Positions 56,392 to 64,000 of a stretch of 64,000 nucleotides of DNA are shown piece by piece. Position 1 is the first letter of the stretch. The number at the start of each line of letters is the position of its first letter. Made by a program: the position numbers and the translations under genes. The notes beneath the pieces were generated by a model. It searched no databases, was not told the origin of the DNA, and saw nothing but the letters and a program-made list of their open reading frames with translations. Origin of the DNA: Streptomyces ortus (GTDB lineage: Bacteria; Actinomycetota; Actinomycetes; Streptomycetales; Streptomycetaceae); the NCBI RefSeq assembly GCF_026341275.1, contig NZ_JAIFZO010000002.1, positions 8,276,118 through 8,340,117 on the forward strand. The letters run 5' to 3'.

Positions 56392-58791
56392 AAGGACCCA
56401 CTTCTGACTCTGCTGACTGCCGCATGTCCACAGATGGACCGCGGTGCCGTCGGCCGATGAGCCGCCGTTGACGTCCAGGCACTTCCCGGACTGCGGGTTG
56501 CGCAGCGAGCCGTTGGTCTGTTGCTGCCAGACCTGGGCCGCGGTTCCGTTGCAGGTGTAGAGCTGCACCTTCGTGCCGTCGGCCGTGCCCGAGTTGTCGA
56601 TGTCCAGGCACTTGCCCAGCGCGCGAACGGCCCCCGTGCCGAGCACGGACCACTCCTGGGCCGCGGTGCTGTTGCAGGTCCACACCTGGACCTTCGTACC
56701 GTCGGCCGTGTTGGCGTTGTCCACGTCCAGGCACTTGCTGCCGATGCCCTTCACCTCTCCGGTGCGGGACGGCGTCGCGGGAAGCTGGTTCAGGGTGTAC
56801 CAGGCCTCGGTGCTCCACAACTGCTTGCCGTCGGCCGAGCCGAAGGGGCGGGCGGAGCGGACGTGGACCACCCGGTTGGGCTTGAGGCCGGGGATGGCCA
56901 GGGTGACCGTCTTGCGGTCGCTGGACACGGTGGCCGACTGGACGGTCAGTGTCTCCTCGTCGACCTTGGGACCGCCGTAGTCGGACCTGGGCACGTAACG
57001 CCACTGTTTGACCTTGTAGCGCGCGGCCAGGCCCGCAACGGTCTCGGTCGAGATGGGCTGGGTGTACTCGATGGCGAAGCCGCCGTTGACGGCGCGCATC
57101 TGCCGCATGTCGAAGGCGTCGGTGCCGGACGGTGTCAGCTTCTGCAGGCCGAACTTGAGTTTGCCTTCCTGGCCCCAGTTGCCGTCCGCTCCGAGGCCGC
57201 CGATGTACAGGGCGCCGTCGGGCCCGACACTGATCCGGTTGACTCCGACCTCCAGGCCCTGGGTGAGACGGAACACGGCGCCCTGGTACTCGCCGTTGAC
57301 CTTCTCCAGGTATCCGCGCTGGATGCCCCCGTAGGTCACGTCGCCGAACAGCATCTGGCCGGCGAAGGGTCCGTCGTTCAACTGCAGTGGTGTGCTGGGG
57401 GAGTTGGCTATCTCGTTCTGGGGGAGCCACAGGACCGGCTTGGTCACGTTCTGCGAGTCGAAGGGTCCTGAGGGGTTGGTGTAGTGGTTGAAGAAGCGGT
57501 CCTGTTTCACCTGGACCAGCTTCGACGAGGGCAGCCAGCCGCCCTGGTTGTCGGTGACGAAGATGTCACCCTCGGGGCCCCACCCGATGCCGTTGGGGGT
57601 GCGCAGACCGCCGGCCACATAAGTGACCGCCCCCGTCGCCTTGTTGACCTTTATCGTGGAGCCACGGTTCGGAGCGGGCTGCGGATTCGTCGTCGCTCCG
57701 CCGTAGTTGATGGACACGGACAGGTTCAGGTAGAAGAACCCGTCCTTGTACAGCAGGCCGAAGGCGAACTCGTGGAAGTTGCCGCCGTAGGGCCAGGTGG
57801 CGACCCGCCGGTAGGTGTCGGTGACCTCGTCGCCGTTGGTGTCGTTGAGCTCGGTCAGTTCGTGCTTCTGCGACACGTACAGCTTGCCGTCCACGTACTT
57901 GATGCCCATGGGCTCTTTGAGACCCGAGGCCACTTTCTTGTACGTCACCTTGTCGGGTCCGGTGTTTCCGGTGACGTTGCTCAGCAGGTAGACCTCGCCG
58001 GCGGTGTTCTCCGAACCGCCCCAGGTGGCCACGGCGAGCCTGCCGTCGGGAAGCCAGTCCATGGCGGACACCTGTGGTTCGAAGCCGGTGGGCCGCAGGT
58101 TGGTCAGGGTGTAGTTCGGGTGCACGCCGGTCAGCGGCAGACCATCGCCCGGTGAATCGCCCGCCAGCTCGCATTCCTTGCGTCCCGGAGCCGTGACCCG
58201 GACGACGTCGGCGTCCGTGCTGAGCACCGAGTTGGGCACCACGGTGAAGGCGGCGGCGGAGGGCGGCTTCCAACCGAGGGTGACCTGTTGCCCGCCGTCC
58301 TTCTCGAAGTGGTCGATGCGGATCGAGTGGTATCCGGCCGTCAGGACAACGTTGCCGTCCTTCGGCTCGGCGCCGTGCAACCCGTCGTGGCTGATGACGA
58401 GTTGGTCGTCGACGAGGAGTCGGGAGCCGTCGTCGGTGGTGAGCCGGAAGGTGTACGTCCCGGCGGTGGGGACGTTCAGGTTGGCGATCGTCTGCGAGAC
58501 GAAGTTGGCACTGAAGCCGAAGTCCGTGTCGGAGGACCAGTCGATCACCGGCATCAGTTTGTCGACGTTCGGTGTCTGGCCGGGCTTGAGTTCACACAGC
58601 TTTTCGAGCGGCACCTGCATGTCGAAGACACGCAGGGTGACACCCGGCTGCTGTGGGGGGAGTGCGTCGGCGGAACGGTCGGTCGGGGCGGCCGAGCCCG
58701 TGGGGGCGGACAGCCCGAGTGCCAGCAGCGAGGTGACGATGGTCGTGGCCAGGCGTTTGCCGAGTCGCCCGGTTAACAGCCGTGGATACAC
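56386..58791 (-). CDS. secreted PA14 / sugar-dehydrogenase-like propeller / ricin-lectin protein
   Basis: An 801-residue exported protein. After a signal peptide (cleaved near GSAAP) come a PA14 domain (about 45-190; SRLLVDDQLVISHDGLHG), a long glucose/sorbosone-dehydrogenase-like beta-propeller (about 200-640; MDWLPDGRLAVATWGG, GWGPEGDIFVTDNQGG, ISVGPDGALYIGGLG), and a C-terminal ricin-type beta-trefoil with three QxW motifs (AAQEW, AAQVW, SQKW). It probably acts on or binds extracellular glycans. A GTG at 58791 with GGAGGCTAC is used; the longer frame upstream lacks a signal. Confidence 0.85.
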   Translation of the reverse strand: MYPRLLTGRLGKRLATTIVTSLLALGLSAPTGSAAPTDRSADALPPQQPGVTLRVFDMQVPLEKLCELKPGQTPNVDKLMPVIDWSSDTDFGFSANFVSQTIANLNVPTAGTYTFRLTTDDGSRLLVDDQLVISHDGLHGAEPKDGNVVLTAGYHSIRIDHFEKDGGQQVTLGWKPPSAAAFTVVPNSVLSTDADVVRVTAPGRKECELAGDSPGDGLPLTGVHPNYTLTNLRPTGFEPQVSAMDWLPDGRLAVATWGGSENTAGEVYLLSNVTGNTGPDKVTYKKVASGLKEPMGIKYVDGKLYVSQKHELTELNDTNGDEVTDTYRRVATWPYGGNFHEFAFGLLYKDGFFYLNLSVSINYGGATTNPQPAPNRGSTIKVNKATGAVTYVAGGLRTPNGIGWGPEGDIFVTDNQGGWLPSSKLVQVKQDRFFNHYTNPSGPFDSQNVTKPVLWLPQNEIANSPSTPLQLNDGPFAGQMLFGDVTYGGIQRGYLEKVNGEYQGAVFRLTQGLEVGVNRISVGPDGALYIGGLGADGNWGQEGKLKFGLQKLTPSGTDAFDMRQMRAVNGGFAIEYTQPISTETVAGLAARYKVKQWRYVPRSDYGGPKVDEETLTVQSATVSSDRKTVTLAIPGLKPNRVVHVRSARPFGSADGKQLWSTEAWYTLNQLPATPSRTGEVKGIGSKCLDVDNANTADGTKVQVWTCNSTAAQEWSVLGTGAVRALGKCLDIDNSGTADGTKVQLYTCNGTAAQVWQQQTNGSLRNPQSGKCLDVNGGSSADGTAVHLWTCGSQQSQKWVLS

Positions 58792-59092
58792 GTAGCCTCC
58801 TGTTCGCTCCCCGCCGTGGGGGAACGCAGATGGACGAGTGAGAGGATCCACCGCTGCCGGTGCGCGCCGTCGCACCGGATACGGAGAGTGGCGTACGGGA
58901 CGCGTGAGATCTCGTGCCGTCGCGACGGACACAGTAGGGACTTTCTCCGAACTCGTCCATACTCTGTCCTCACCGAGGCCAAAGCTTCCCGTCTTTCACC
59001 GGCTCGAGTACTCATCACCTGCCTGGCACACGGCCTCCGAGCGCGGCGTCAGAGGCCCTGCTGAGCAATGCCGACCGCCGGTCCGGCGTGGG
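58792..59092. other. 301-bp intergenic region, no gene seen
   Basis: It is the promoter region of the propeller gene. A G/C hairpin (TCCCC/GGGGA near 58805-58822) lies just upstream of the SD. No coding frame is supported on either strand. Confidence 0.45.
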
Positions 59093-59305
59093 TCAGCGCG
59101 TCCGAGGATGGGAGCTGGGACGGGCCAGGCCCACGACGGCCACTGCGATGAGTCCCACGGCGGCGAGACCGGAGATCAGGGGCAGCACGGCCATGTCGTT
59201 CTTCAGCTGATTCACGGAGTTGAATGCCAGAAGGACACCGGCCAGCAGGTAGAGAAAACTCAGGGGCCGGTTCCTCGGGATCATCCGCCAGGTGCGCTCA
59301 CTCAT
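59093..59305 (-). CDS. small two-helix membrane protein
   Basis: A 70-residue protein with two transmembrane segments (LSFLYLLAGVLLAFNSV and VLPLISGLAAVGLIAVAVVGLA) separated by a short QLKND loop. The SD GGAGG is five bases from the ATG. No family recognised; it could be a membrane-stress or stabilising peptide. Confidence 0.6.
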   Translation of the reverse strand: MSERTWRMIPRNRPLSFLYLLAGVLLAFNSVNQLKNDMAVLPLISGLAAVGLIAVAVVGLARPSSHPRTR

Positions 59306-59529
59306 GTGTGCCTCCAACTCGATTACGGTGCAACGCAGTTCACGTGCCCGAAGATCGAGGAGCCATTCACGCCGTGGCGGTGTCCGCGAGATCAGTTCCC
59401 TGGCTGCCCCAGACGTCACGATGACGAGGTGAGGCGGCGGCCCGGCGCAGGTCGGTGGGAGAGACACCTCCTGCGGCGTCCGGGTGGGGGACGCCGCCGG
59501 GACCGTCCGTGCTCGGGTGTGCGGTCGCT

Positions 59530-60447
59530 TTACGGTGTGTAGACGGCGGCGCTGCCGTACAACTCCCGGGTGAAGGCGGAGATGTCCGTGCTGCGGTCGG
59601 CGCCGTTGAGGTTGTACGTCAGGAAGACCCCGTATCCCTCGCTCACGGTGCGGCGGGCGAGGGTGGTGACCGTGCTCTGCGATGTCCTGCCGATCTCGAC
59701 GGCTGCCGGCGACAGTTTTGACTTCGGCAGGCCGATGGCGGGGACCTGCCAGGATCCGTAGTACGGGTTCCAGGCGTAGTCGAACTTGGAGGAGATGTTG
59801 ACGCCGCCGTAGGACAGACGGGAGGCGGCCGGTCCGATGTTGTAGAGGCTGATGATCTTGTTCGGCATGTTCGCACGGAGGGCGGTCACCAGGTGCACGA
59901 ACGAGCTCGTGTTGGGCTGCCCGGTGCCGTTGTTGCCGTACTCGGCGTACTCGTCGTCGAAGTCGATGCCATCGAGCCCGTATCTGGTGACGGTGTCCGA
60001 CAGTTGCTTGGCGAACGCCGACGCTGTCTGCTGCGAGGGGAAGTTGGCGAAGCCGGCGCCCTGGTGGTTGCCCAGGACGGACAGGACGACCTTGATGCCC
60101 TTTTGTTGCAACGGCCGTATCTGGGTGGCGGCGTTGTCGAGGACGCGCTGCACGTTCTCGTTGAAGTACAGCTGGGCCGTTTTCGTGCTCGTGTCGTAGT
60201 TGATGTTGGCCGCGAAGATCACGGCCACGTCGAAGACGGGGTCACCGCCGTTGGCGAGGGTGTACTTGCCGACGTTCAGCATGCTGTTGTTGTTCACCTC
60301 GACATACGCCACCGAGGTCGGGCCGTTCTTCGCGAGCGCCGGGGCCGCTGTGGCGTGGGTCGAGACGGTCGCACCGAGGGCGAGAGCCGTGGCGGCCGAG
60401 AGGGCGACCGCGGCCACCTGCATCCTGCTCCGTACACGCGTGAGCAT
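59530..60447 (-). CDS. secreted GH18 endo-beta-N-acetylglucosaminidase (Endo H-like)
   Basis: A 305-residue exported glycosidase. After a signal peptide (cleavage near ATAAP), the TIM barrel opens with TSVAYVEVNNN and holds the catalytic motif DGIDFDDEYAEYG (D-x-x-D-x-D-E) near residue 180, the form seen in Endo H/Endo F-type enzymes that cut the chitobiose core of N-glycans. It could release host or fungal glycans. A possible substrate-oxidising partner follows at 60692 on the same strand. Confidence 0.88.
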   Translation of the reverse strand: MLTRVRSRMQVAAVALSAATALALGATVSTHATAAPALAKNGPTSVAYVEVNNNSMLNVGKYTLANGGDPVFDVAVIFAANINYDTSTKTAQLYFNENVQRVLDNAATQIRPLQQKGIKVVLSVLGNHQGAGFANFPSQQTASAFAKQLSDTVTRYGLDGIDFDDEYAEYGNNGTGQPNTSSFVHLVTALRANMPNKIISLYNIGPAASRLSYGGVNISSKFDYAWNPYYGSWQVPAIGLPKSKLSPAAVEIGRTSQSTVTTLARRTVSEGYGVFLTYNLNGADRSTDISAFTRELYGSAAVYTP

Positions 60448-60691
60448 CGTTGATCGGTCTCCTGTCGCATGGTTGGCACTCGACCTGTCCGAACATGCCG
60501 AGCGAGCTGCCCCAGTGCCGACAGCCGTGCGCGAACTCTTCCCGTCTTCCTCATGCGTCACACTGCAACTCCGTTGTTCGGTAAGCCCGTTGACGAATTG
60601 GTTGCGGATTTCGGACATGCCGCGGTTGACGGCCCGACGCGTGATCGGGCCAGTGGAATTGCGGCCTGTCAACCTTGCCTGACGGCAGGGC

Positions 60692-61828
60692 TCAGGCCGG
60701 GTCGATGCGGAAGACGCCGCCGCCGATGGCGAGTACGTACAGTTCGCCACTGCCGCCCTGTGCGAAGGAGATGATCTCTCCGCCGTTGACCACGAGGTCG
60801 TTCACGCCGGTCACCTTGCCGTTCTTCAGCTGCAGGGAGCGGACGGTGCCGTCGCAGTAGTCGCTGAACACGTACTGGCCCTTGAGCGCCGGGATCGCCT
60901 TGCCCCGGTAGACGTAACCGCCGGTCACCGAACACCCGAGGTTGGTGCGGTCGTACTCGTGGATCGGGGGTACGTGGTTCGCGGGTTCCGTTCCGCCGCG
61001 GAAGGGATGGGTGCCCTCCATCTGGGACCAGCCGTAGTTCTCTCCGCCCTTGCTGCGTGCCGGGGCCCAGTCGATCTCCTCCCAGTCGTTCTGGCCGACG
61101 TCACCGATGAGCAGGTCGCCCGTGCCCGCGTCAAAGGAGAACCGCCACGGGTTGCGCAGGCCGTACGCCCAGATCTCGTCCCTCGCGTCGGGGTCGTTCA
61201 CGAACGGGTTGTCCGGCGGGATCGCGTACGGAGTGCCGCCCCTGGGGTCGATCCGCAGGAGTTTGCCGAGGAGGGTGTCGAGGTTCTGCCCGTTGCCGTG
61301 CGGGTCGCCGCCGGAGCCTCCGTCGCCGAGCGCGATGTAGAGGTAGCCGTCGGGGCCGAATTTGATGTCACCGCCGTTGTGGTTCGCGTAGGGCTGCGTC
61401 TGGGTCAGGACCGTACGCCGGGTGTGCGGTTGGATCCTGCCGTGCCGTACGGCGAACTCGTCCACGGTGCTGGTGCCTTCGAGGTCCGTGAACGAGATGT
61501 AGAAGTGCGCGAACCTCTTGTCGAACGCGATACCGAGCAGGCCGCGTTCGCCGTCGGTGGTGGTCTCTGCGGAAATGTCGAGGACGGGCGTGCTGAGTCC
61601 CTTGCCGTCCAGGATCCTTACCGTGCCCGCGCGTTCGGCGATCCACAGGCTCCCCGACGGGCCGGCGGCGCCGGCAGTCGGATTCTTGGCGGTGGCCACG
61701 TTCGTGAGCGCGATCTTCGCTGCGTGTCGCGGGGCGGCGGGTTCGTCCGCCGACGCCGCGGTCAGGGCGAGGGAAGCGGTGAGACAGATGGTGCCGATGA
61801 TCGCCGTGCTTCTGGTGCGAAGTTTCAC
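60692..61828 (-). CDS. secreted PQQ-type sugar dehydrogenase (Ylil/glucose-sorbosone family)
   Basis: A 378-residue exported six-bladed propeller: signal to about residue 28 (TAASADE), then GSLWIAERAGTVRILDGKG, GERGLLGIAFDKRF, NHNGGDIKFGPDGYLYIALGDGGSGGDP, LRNPWRFSFDAGTGDLLIGDVGQNDWEEI and ENYGWSQMEG. This is the soluble quinoprotein aldose-dehydrogenase fold; whether PQQ binds is not shown. The GTG at 61828 with AGGAGGAACCCG is used. A DasR-type palindrome lies 170 bp upstream. Confidence 0.87.
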   Translation of the reverse strand: MKLRTRSTAIIGTICLTASLALTAASADEPAAPRHAAKIALTNVATAKNPTAGAAGPSGSLWIAERAGTVRILDGKGLSTPVLDISAETTTDGERGLLGIAFDKRFAHFYISFTDLEGTSTVDEFAVRHGRIQPHTRRTVLTQTQPYANHNGGDIKFGPDGYLYIALGDGGSGGDPHGNGQNLDTLLGKLLRIDPRGGTPYAIPPDNPFVNDPDARDEIWAYGLRNPWRFSFDAGTGDLLIGDVGQNDWEEIDWAPARSKGGENYGWSQMEGTHPFRGGTEPANHVPPIHEYDRTNLGCSVTGGYVYRGKAIPALKGQYVFSDYCDGTVRSLQLKNGKVTGVNDLVVNGGEIISFAQGGSGELYVLAIGGGVFRIDPA

Positions 61829-61997
61829 CGGGTTCCTCCTGGAGGCGGTGAATCGGCAGGCCGCGCGGCTGCTGAGGCTGTCTTGGGGCGCCGAGGGCGG
61901 CGACACGCAACCTGGTGGTGGGGGGAGTGGGGGGTGAGAGAGCAGTGTGCTGCTTACTGGCTACCGGCTACGGATGAGGGTACTGGGGTAGAGCTTT

Positions 61998-62011
61998 TTG
62001 GTATAGACCAA
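61998..62011. promoter_or_regulatory. DasR-like (dre) palindrome
   Basis: TTGGTATAGACCAA matches the GlcNAc-regulator DasR site form (TGGTCTAGACCA) at all but one or two positions. It is 170 bp upstream of the sugar dehydrogenase and fits a GlcNAc-related unit with the Endo H-like gene. Confidence 0.5.
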
Positions 62012-62030
62012 CTGCATCTCTTCTTCGGCG

Positions 62031-62564
62031 TCAGTGGTAGGCGTGGACGACGGCATGGCCCTTGCCGCGGCCGATCATCCACCGGTTCACCGGCGTGGTG
62101 AGCAGGAAGGCGATGACGAAGCCGCCCAGCAAAGACGTCCAGAAGAGCGTCTCGTCCAGATGGGCGTCCATCGCGCCGGGGACCACCGCGATGATGCCGT
62201 TGTCGACGAGTTCCATCACGATGATGGAGACGGTGTCGGCGGCCAGCGCCACCTTGATCGCGCTCTTCAGGCCCAGGCCGGCCTTGCGGATCGCGAACAG
62301 CGTCAACGAGTACCCGAACACGAAGGCCAGCGCGATCGCCAGAGCCATGGTCGCGGCATTGCTCCACATCAGGGCCGTGCCGATCGCCATGCCGAGGATC
62401 TCGCCGATCGCGCACCCGGTCAGGCAGTGCAGAGTCGCCTTCGCGGCGGCCGCCCAGGTGGCCGCGCCGGCGTGCTGATCGCCGTGACCATGCAAGGCCT
62501 GGTGCGCGTCGTGGTCGTCGTCGTGCGCGGCGCCGGTGTCGTGGTGATGTGCGTGGTGTTCCAT
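62031..62564 (-). CDS. DUF4396 membrane protein
   Basis: A 177-residue protein. The first about 35 residues are histidine- and aspartate-rich (MEHHAHHHDTGAAHDDDHDAH), suiting metal binding; four to five transmembrane segments follow (ATLHCLTGCAIGEILGMAIG, FVFGYSLTLFAI, DTVSIIVMELVDNG, LGGFVIAFLLTTPVN). The family accompanies copper-handling genes. A CsoR-type operator lies 68 bp upstream, so it is probably induced by copper. Confidence 0.8.
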   Translation of the reverse strand: MEHHAHHHDTGAAHDDDHDAHQALHGHGDQHAGAATWAAAAKATLHCLTGCAIGEILGMAIGTALMWSNAATMALAIALAFVFGYSLTLFAIRKAGLGLKSAIKVALAADTVSIIVMELVDNGIIAVVPGAMDAHLDETLFWTSLLGGFVIAFLLTTPVNRWMIGRGKGHAVVHAYH

Positions 62565-62631
62565 GGCTGTCGTCCCCTTGTCCGTCCAGCGGTGTCGATG
62601 TCGGTTCTTGTCGTTCCCACAGTGGAACGGT

Positions 62632-62648
62632 ATACCCCTGGGGGGTAT
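62632..62648. promoter_or_regulatory. CsoR-type copper operator
   Basis: ATACCCCTGGGGGGTAT has 7-bp arms (ATACCCC/GGGGTAT) around three bases, the form of CsoR sites. It lies between the DUF4396 and XRE-cupin genes. Confidence 0.75.
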
Positions 62649-62716
62649 TCCGTTAAGGGGATTGGTGAGCCGCTCCTGCGTTCCTCTCACCGACCCCTTG
62701 GGTCGCTACGTGATCG

Positions 62717-63325
62717 TCACCGTCGGCTCTCGGCCTGAGAGGGCCGATGAGCGTCGGTGCGTACGTGCGCCCGCATCCCTTGCAGGCCGAACAGGATCAG
62801 AAGCTCAACCGCGCCGCCGTCGGCGCTGCCCAGCCAGTGGGGCAAGGACGTGTCGAACTCGGCTGCCTCACCCGGCGGCAGTATCAGGTCCCGCTCGCCG
62901 GTCACGAGTCGCAGGCGTCCGGTGAGCACGTAGAGCCACTCGAAGCCTTCGTGGGTCTGCGGGGTCGGTTCGAGTGGTTCCGGCCGGGCGGGGATGATCA
63001 TCTTGAACGCGTGCACACCACCCGGTCGCCGGGACAGGGGCACGAAGGTCATGCCGAACTGCCTGATCGGCTTGAGGTGGATCCGGGGGTCGCCGGTGCG
63101 CGGGGCACCGACGAGGTCGTCCAGCGGAACGTCGTAGATACGGGCCAGCGGCAGCAGCAGTTCCAGGCTCGGGCGACGCTGCCCGTTCTCCAGCCGGGAC
63201 AGGGTGCTCTCCGACACGCCGGTCGTCGCCGCCAGGTCGGCGAGGGTGATGCCGCGGTCACGACGCAGCGCACGCAGCCGCGACCCCACCGCGTCGAGCA
63301 CGTCGTCGTCCGTCTTGGGATCCAT
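62717..63325 (-). CDS. XRE-cupin transcriptional regulator
   Basis: A 202-residue regulator: XRE HTH at about 12-68 (LRALRRDRGITLADLAATTGVSESTLSRLENGQRRPSLELL) and a cupin sensor domain (EGFEWLYVLTGRLRLVTGERDLILPPGEAAEFDTSLPHW). It is divergent from the methyltransferase gene at 63415, its usual partner in Streptomyces. Confidence 0.85.
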   Translation of the reverse strand: MDPKTDDDVLDAVGSRLRALRRDRGITLADLAATTGVSESTLSRLENGQRRPSLELLLPLARIYDVPLDDLVGAPRTGDPRIHLKPIRQFGMTFVPLSRRPGGVHAFKMIIPARPEPLEPTPQTHEGFEWLYVLTGRLRLVTGERDLILPPGEAAEFDTSLPHWLGSADGGAVELLILFGLQGMRAHVRTDAHRPSQAESRR

Positions 63326-63414
63326 GCGGCCCACCTTGCCACTACCGCAAGATTCCGTGCCAAGCCGGGGGTTGCCTGCCAAGACTGAGCACCTGCCGAC
63401 GCAAGGAGATCTTG

Positions 63415-64000
63415 ATGAGTACCAGCGATGCGGTCGCCTTCTGGGACGGCGTCTACGCGGCCCGGCCCGCAGCCGGCAACCCGCGGCCGAATGTCCGCCT
63501 CACCGAGACGGTGACGGGCCTGCCGCCCGGTGACGCGTTGGACCTCGGCTGCGGTGACGGCGGCGACGCGCTGTGGCTCGCCGGCCAGCAGTGGCAGGTC
63601 ACCGCCGCCGACATCTCGGCCGTGGCGGTCGAGCGGCTCGCCGCCCTCGCCCGCTCACACGGCCTGGGCGACCGTGTCACCACCGTGCAGCACAACGTGG
63701 ACATGTCGTTCCCGCCCGGCGCATTCGACCTGATCTGCGCCCACTACCTGCACACCCCCCATGAGCTGGACCGGGCAACCGTCCTGCGCTCGGCCGCGCA
63801 CGCACTGCGCCCGGGCGGGCGGCTGCTGGTCGTCGACCACGGCTCGACCGCGCCGTGGTCGTGGAACCAGGATCCCGACGTCCACTACCCGAGCCCGCGG
63901 GAAGTCGCCGCCGGTATCGGCCTGGCCCCGCAGACATGGACGGTCGAGCGGGCGGACGCGCCGCGCCGGATCGCGACCGGACCGGGCGGGCACACCGCCG
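63415..64000 (+). CDS. class I SAM-dependent methyltransferase (partial)
   Basis: The first 195 residues are present; the gene continues past the right edge. MSTSDAVAFWDGVYAARP, DALDLGCGDGGDALWLA, VTAADISAVAVERLAALA, FDLICAHYLHTP and LRPGGRLLVVDHG give a methyltransferase fold of the tellurite/thiopurine-like type. The SD AAGGAG is strong. It is divergent from an XRE-cupin regulator that probably controls it. Confidence 0.85.
   Translation, partial: MSTSDAVAFWDGVYAARPAAGNPRPNVRLTETVTGLPPGDALDLGCGDGGDALWLAGQQWQVTAADISAVAVERLAALARSHGLGDRVTTVQHNVDMSFPPGAFDLICAHYLHTPHELDRATVLRSAAHALRPGGRLLVVDHGSTAPWSWNQDPDVHYPSPREVAAGIGLAPQTWTVERADAPRRIATGPGGHTA

Noticed and set aside
1..64000. tRNA, rRNA, insertion sequence or prophage genes
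   Set aside because: None recognised: no transposase, integrase, terminase or cloverleaf-like segment was seen on reading.

Overview
The window reads as chromosomal DNA from a Streptomyces (or very close) actinomycete. G+C is very high and concentrated in third codon positions, GTG and TTG starts are frequent, Shine-Dalgarno (SD) sequences are strong GGAGG/AAGGAG types, and secreted enzymes, lipoproteins and TetR/LysR/LacI/GntR/HxlR/PucR/XRE regulators are unusually dense. No rRNA, tRNA, CRISPR, insertion sequence or antibiotic gene cluster was recognised. The content looks accessory: catabolic and stress modules, each next to its own regulator, mixed with decaying genes.

Layout. 1-4163: a zinc-uptake aztABCD-type locus (ATPase divergent from permease, chaperone and binding protein) with a Zur box lying on the aztA start. 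4434-13189: small secreted proteins, a stand-alone GyrA/ParC coiled-coil-like protein, a beta-lactamase-fold hydrolase, and regulator/enzyme pairs (HxlR-RidA, TetR-NTF2-like). 13256-21295: a seven-gene, mostly overlapping catabolic operon (FAH hydrolase, cyclase, flavin monooxygenase, amidohydrolase, extradiol dioxygenase, second FAH hydrolase, SDR) divergent from a LysR regulator. 21383-24790: membrane fatty-acid desaturase, its ferredoxin-reductase partner and a PucR-like regulator. 24842-30871: a dormancy/redox-stress group (SulP transporter with a damaged STAS domain, CBS-BON, cyclic-nucleotide-binding domain, universal stress protein, DevS/OsdK-like GAF kinase).

31003-40587: TetR/hydrolase pair, a decayed LuxR-type response regulator, HxlR/hydrolase pair, then a GntR-DapA-MFS-DhaK-DhaL catabolic locus. 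40619-45629: LacI regulator and secreted glycan enzymes (GH16 with two F5/8-type domains, CBM6-DUF1996) plus a DUF305 lipoprotein. 45700-47031: a graveyard with a phosphatase fragment, a response regulator broken by a perfect 10-bp tandem duplication, and a truncated histidine kinase. 47000-55786: TetR/MFS efflux pair with a four-site operator array, htpG, a methyltransferase, a reductase, an FAD oxidoreductase with an ECF41/SigJ-type sigma factor, and a solitary MazF-like toxin. 56386-64000: secreted sugar-dehydrogenase-like and endoglycosidase proteins, a copper-type (CsoR) box upstream of a DUF4396 membrane protein, and an XRE-cupin/methyltransferase pair cut by the window edge.

The most unusual signal is not one gene. 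Short perfect or near-perfect tandem duplications (7-27 bp units) recur across the window. Several copy the SD and start region of a gene (10273, 20315, 31711, 55432). Some amplify palindromic operators (47746). Others sit inside decayed regulators, including one (32893-33144) where several duplications sum to a multiple of three and bring the frame back. These repeats are read directly from the sequence; their mechanism and meaning are inference.
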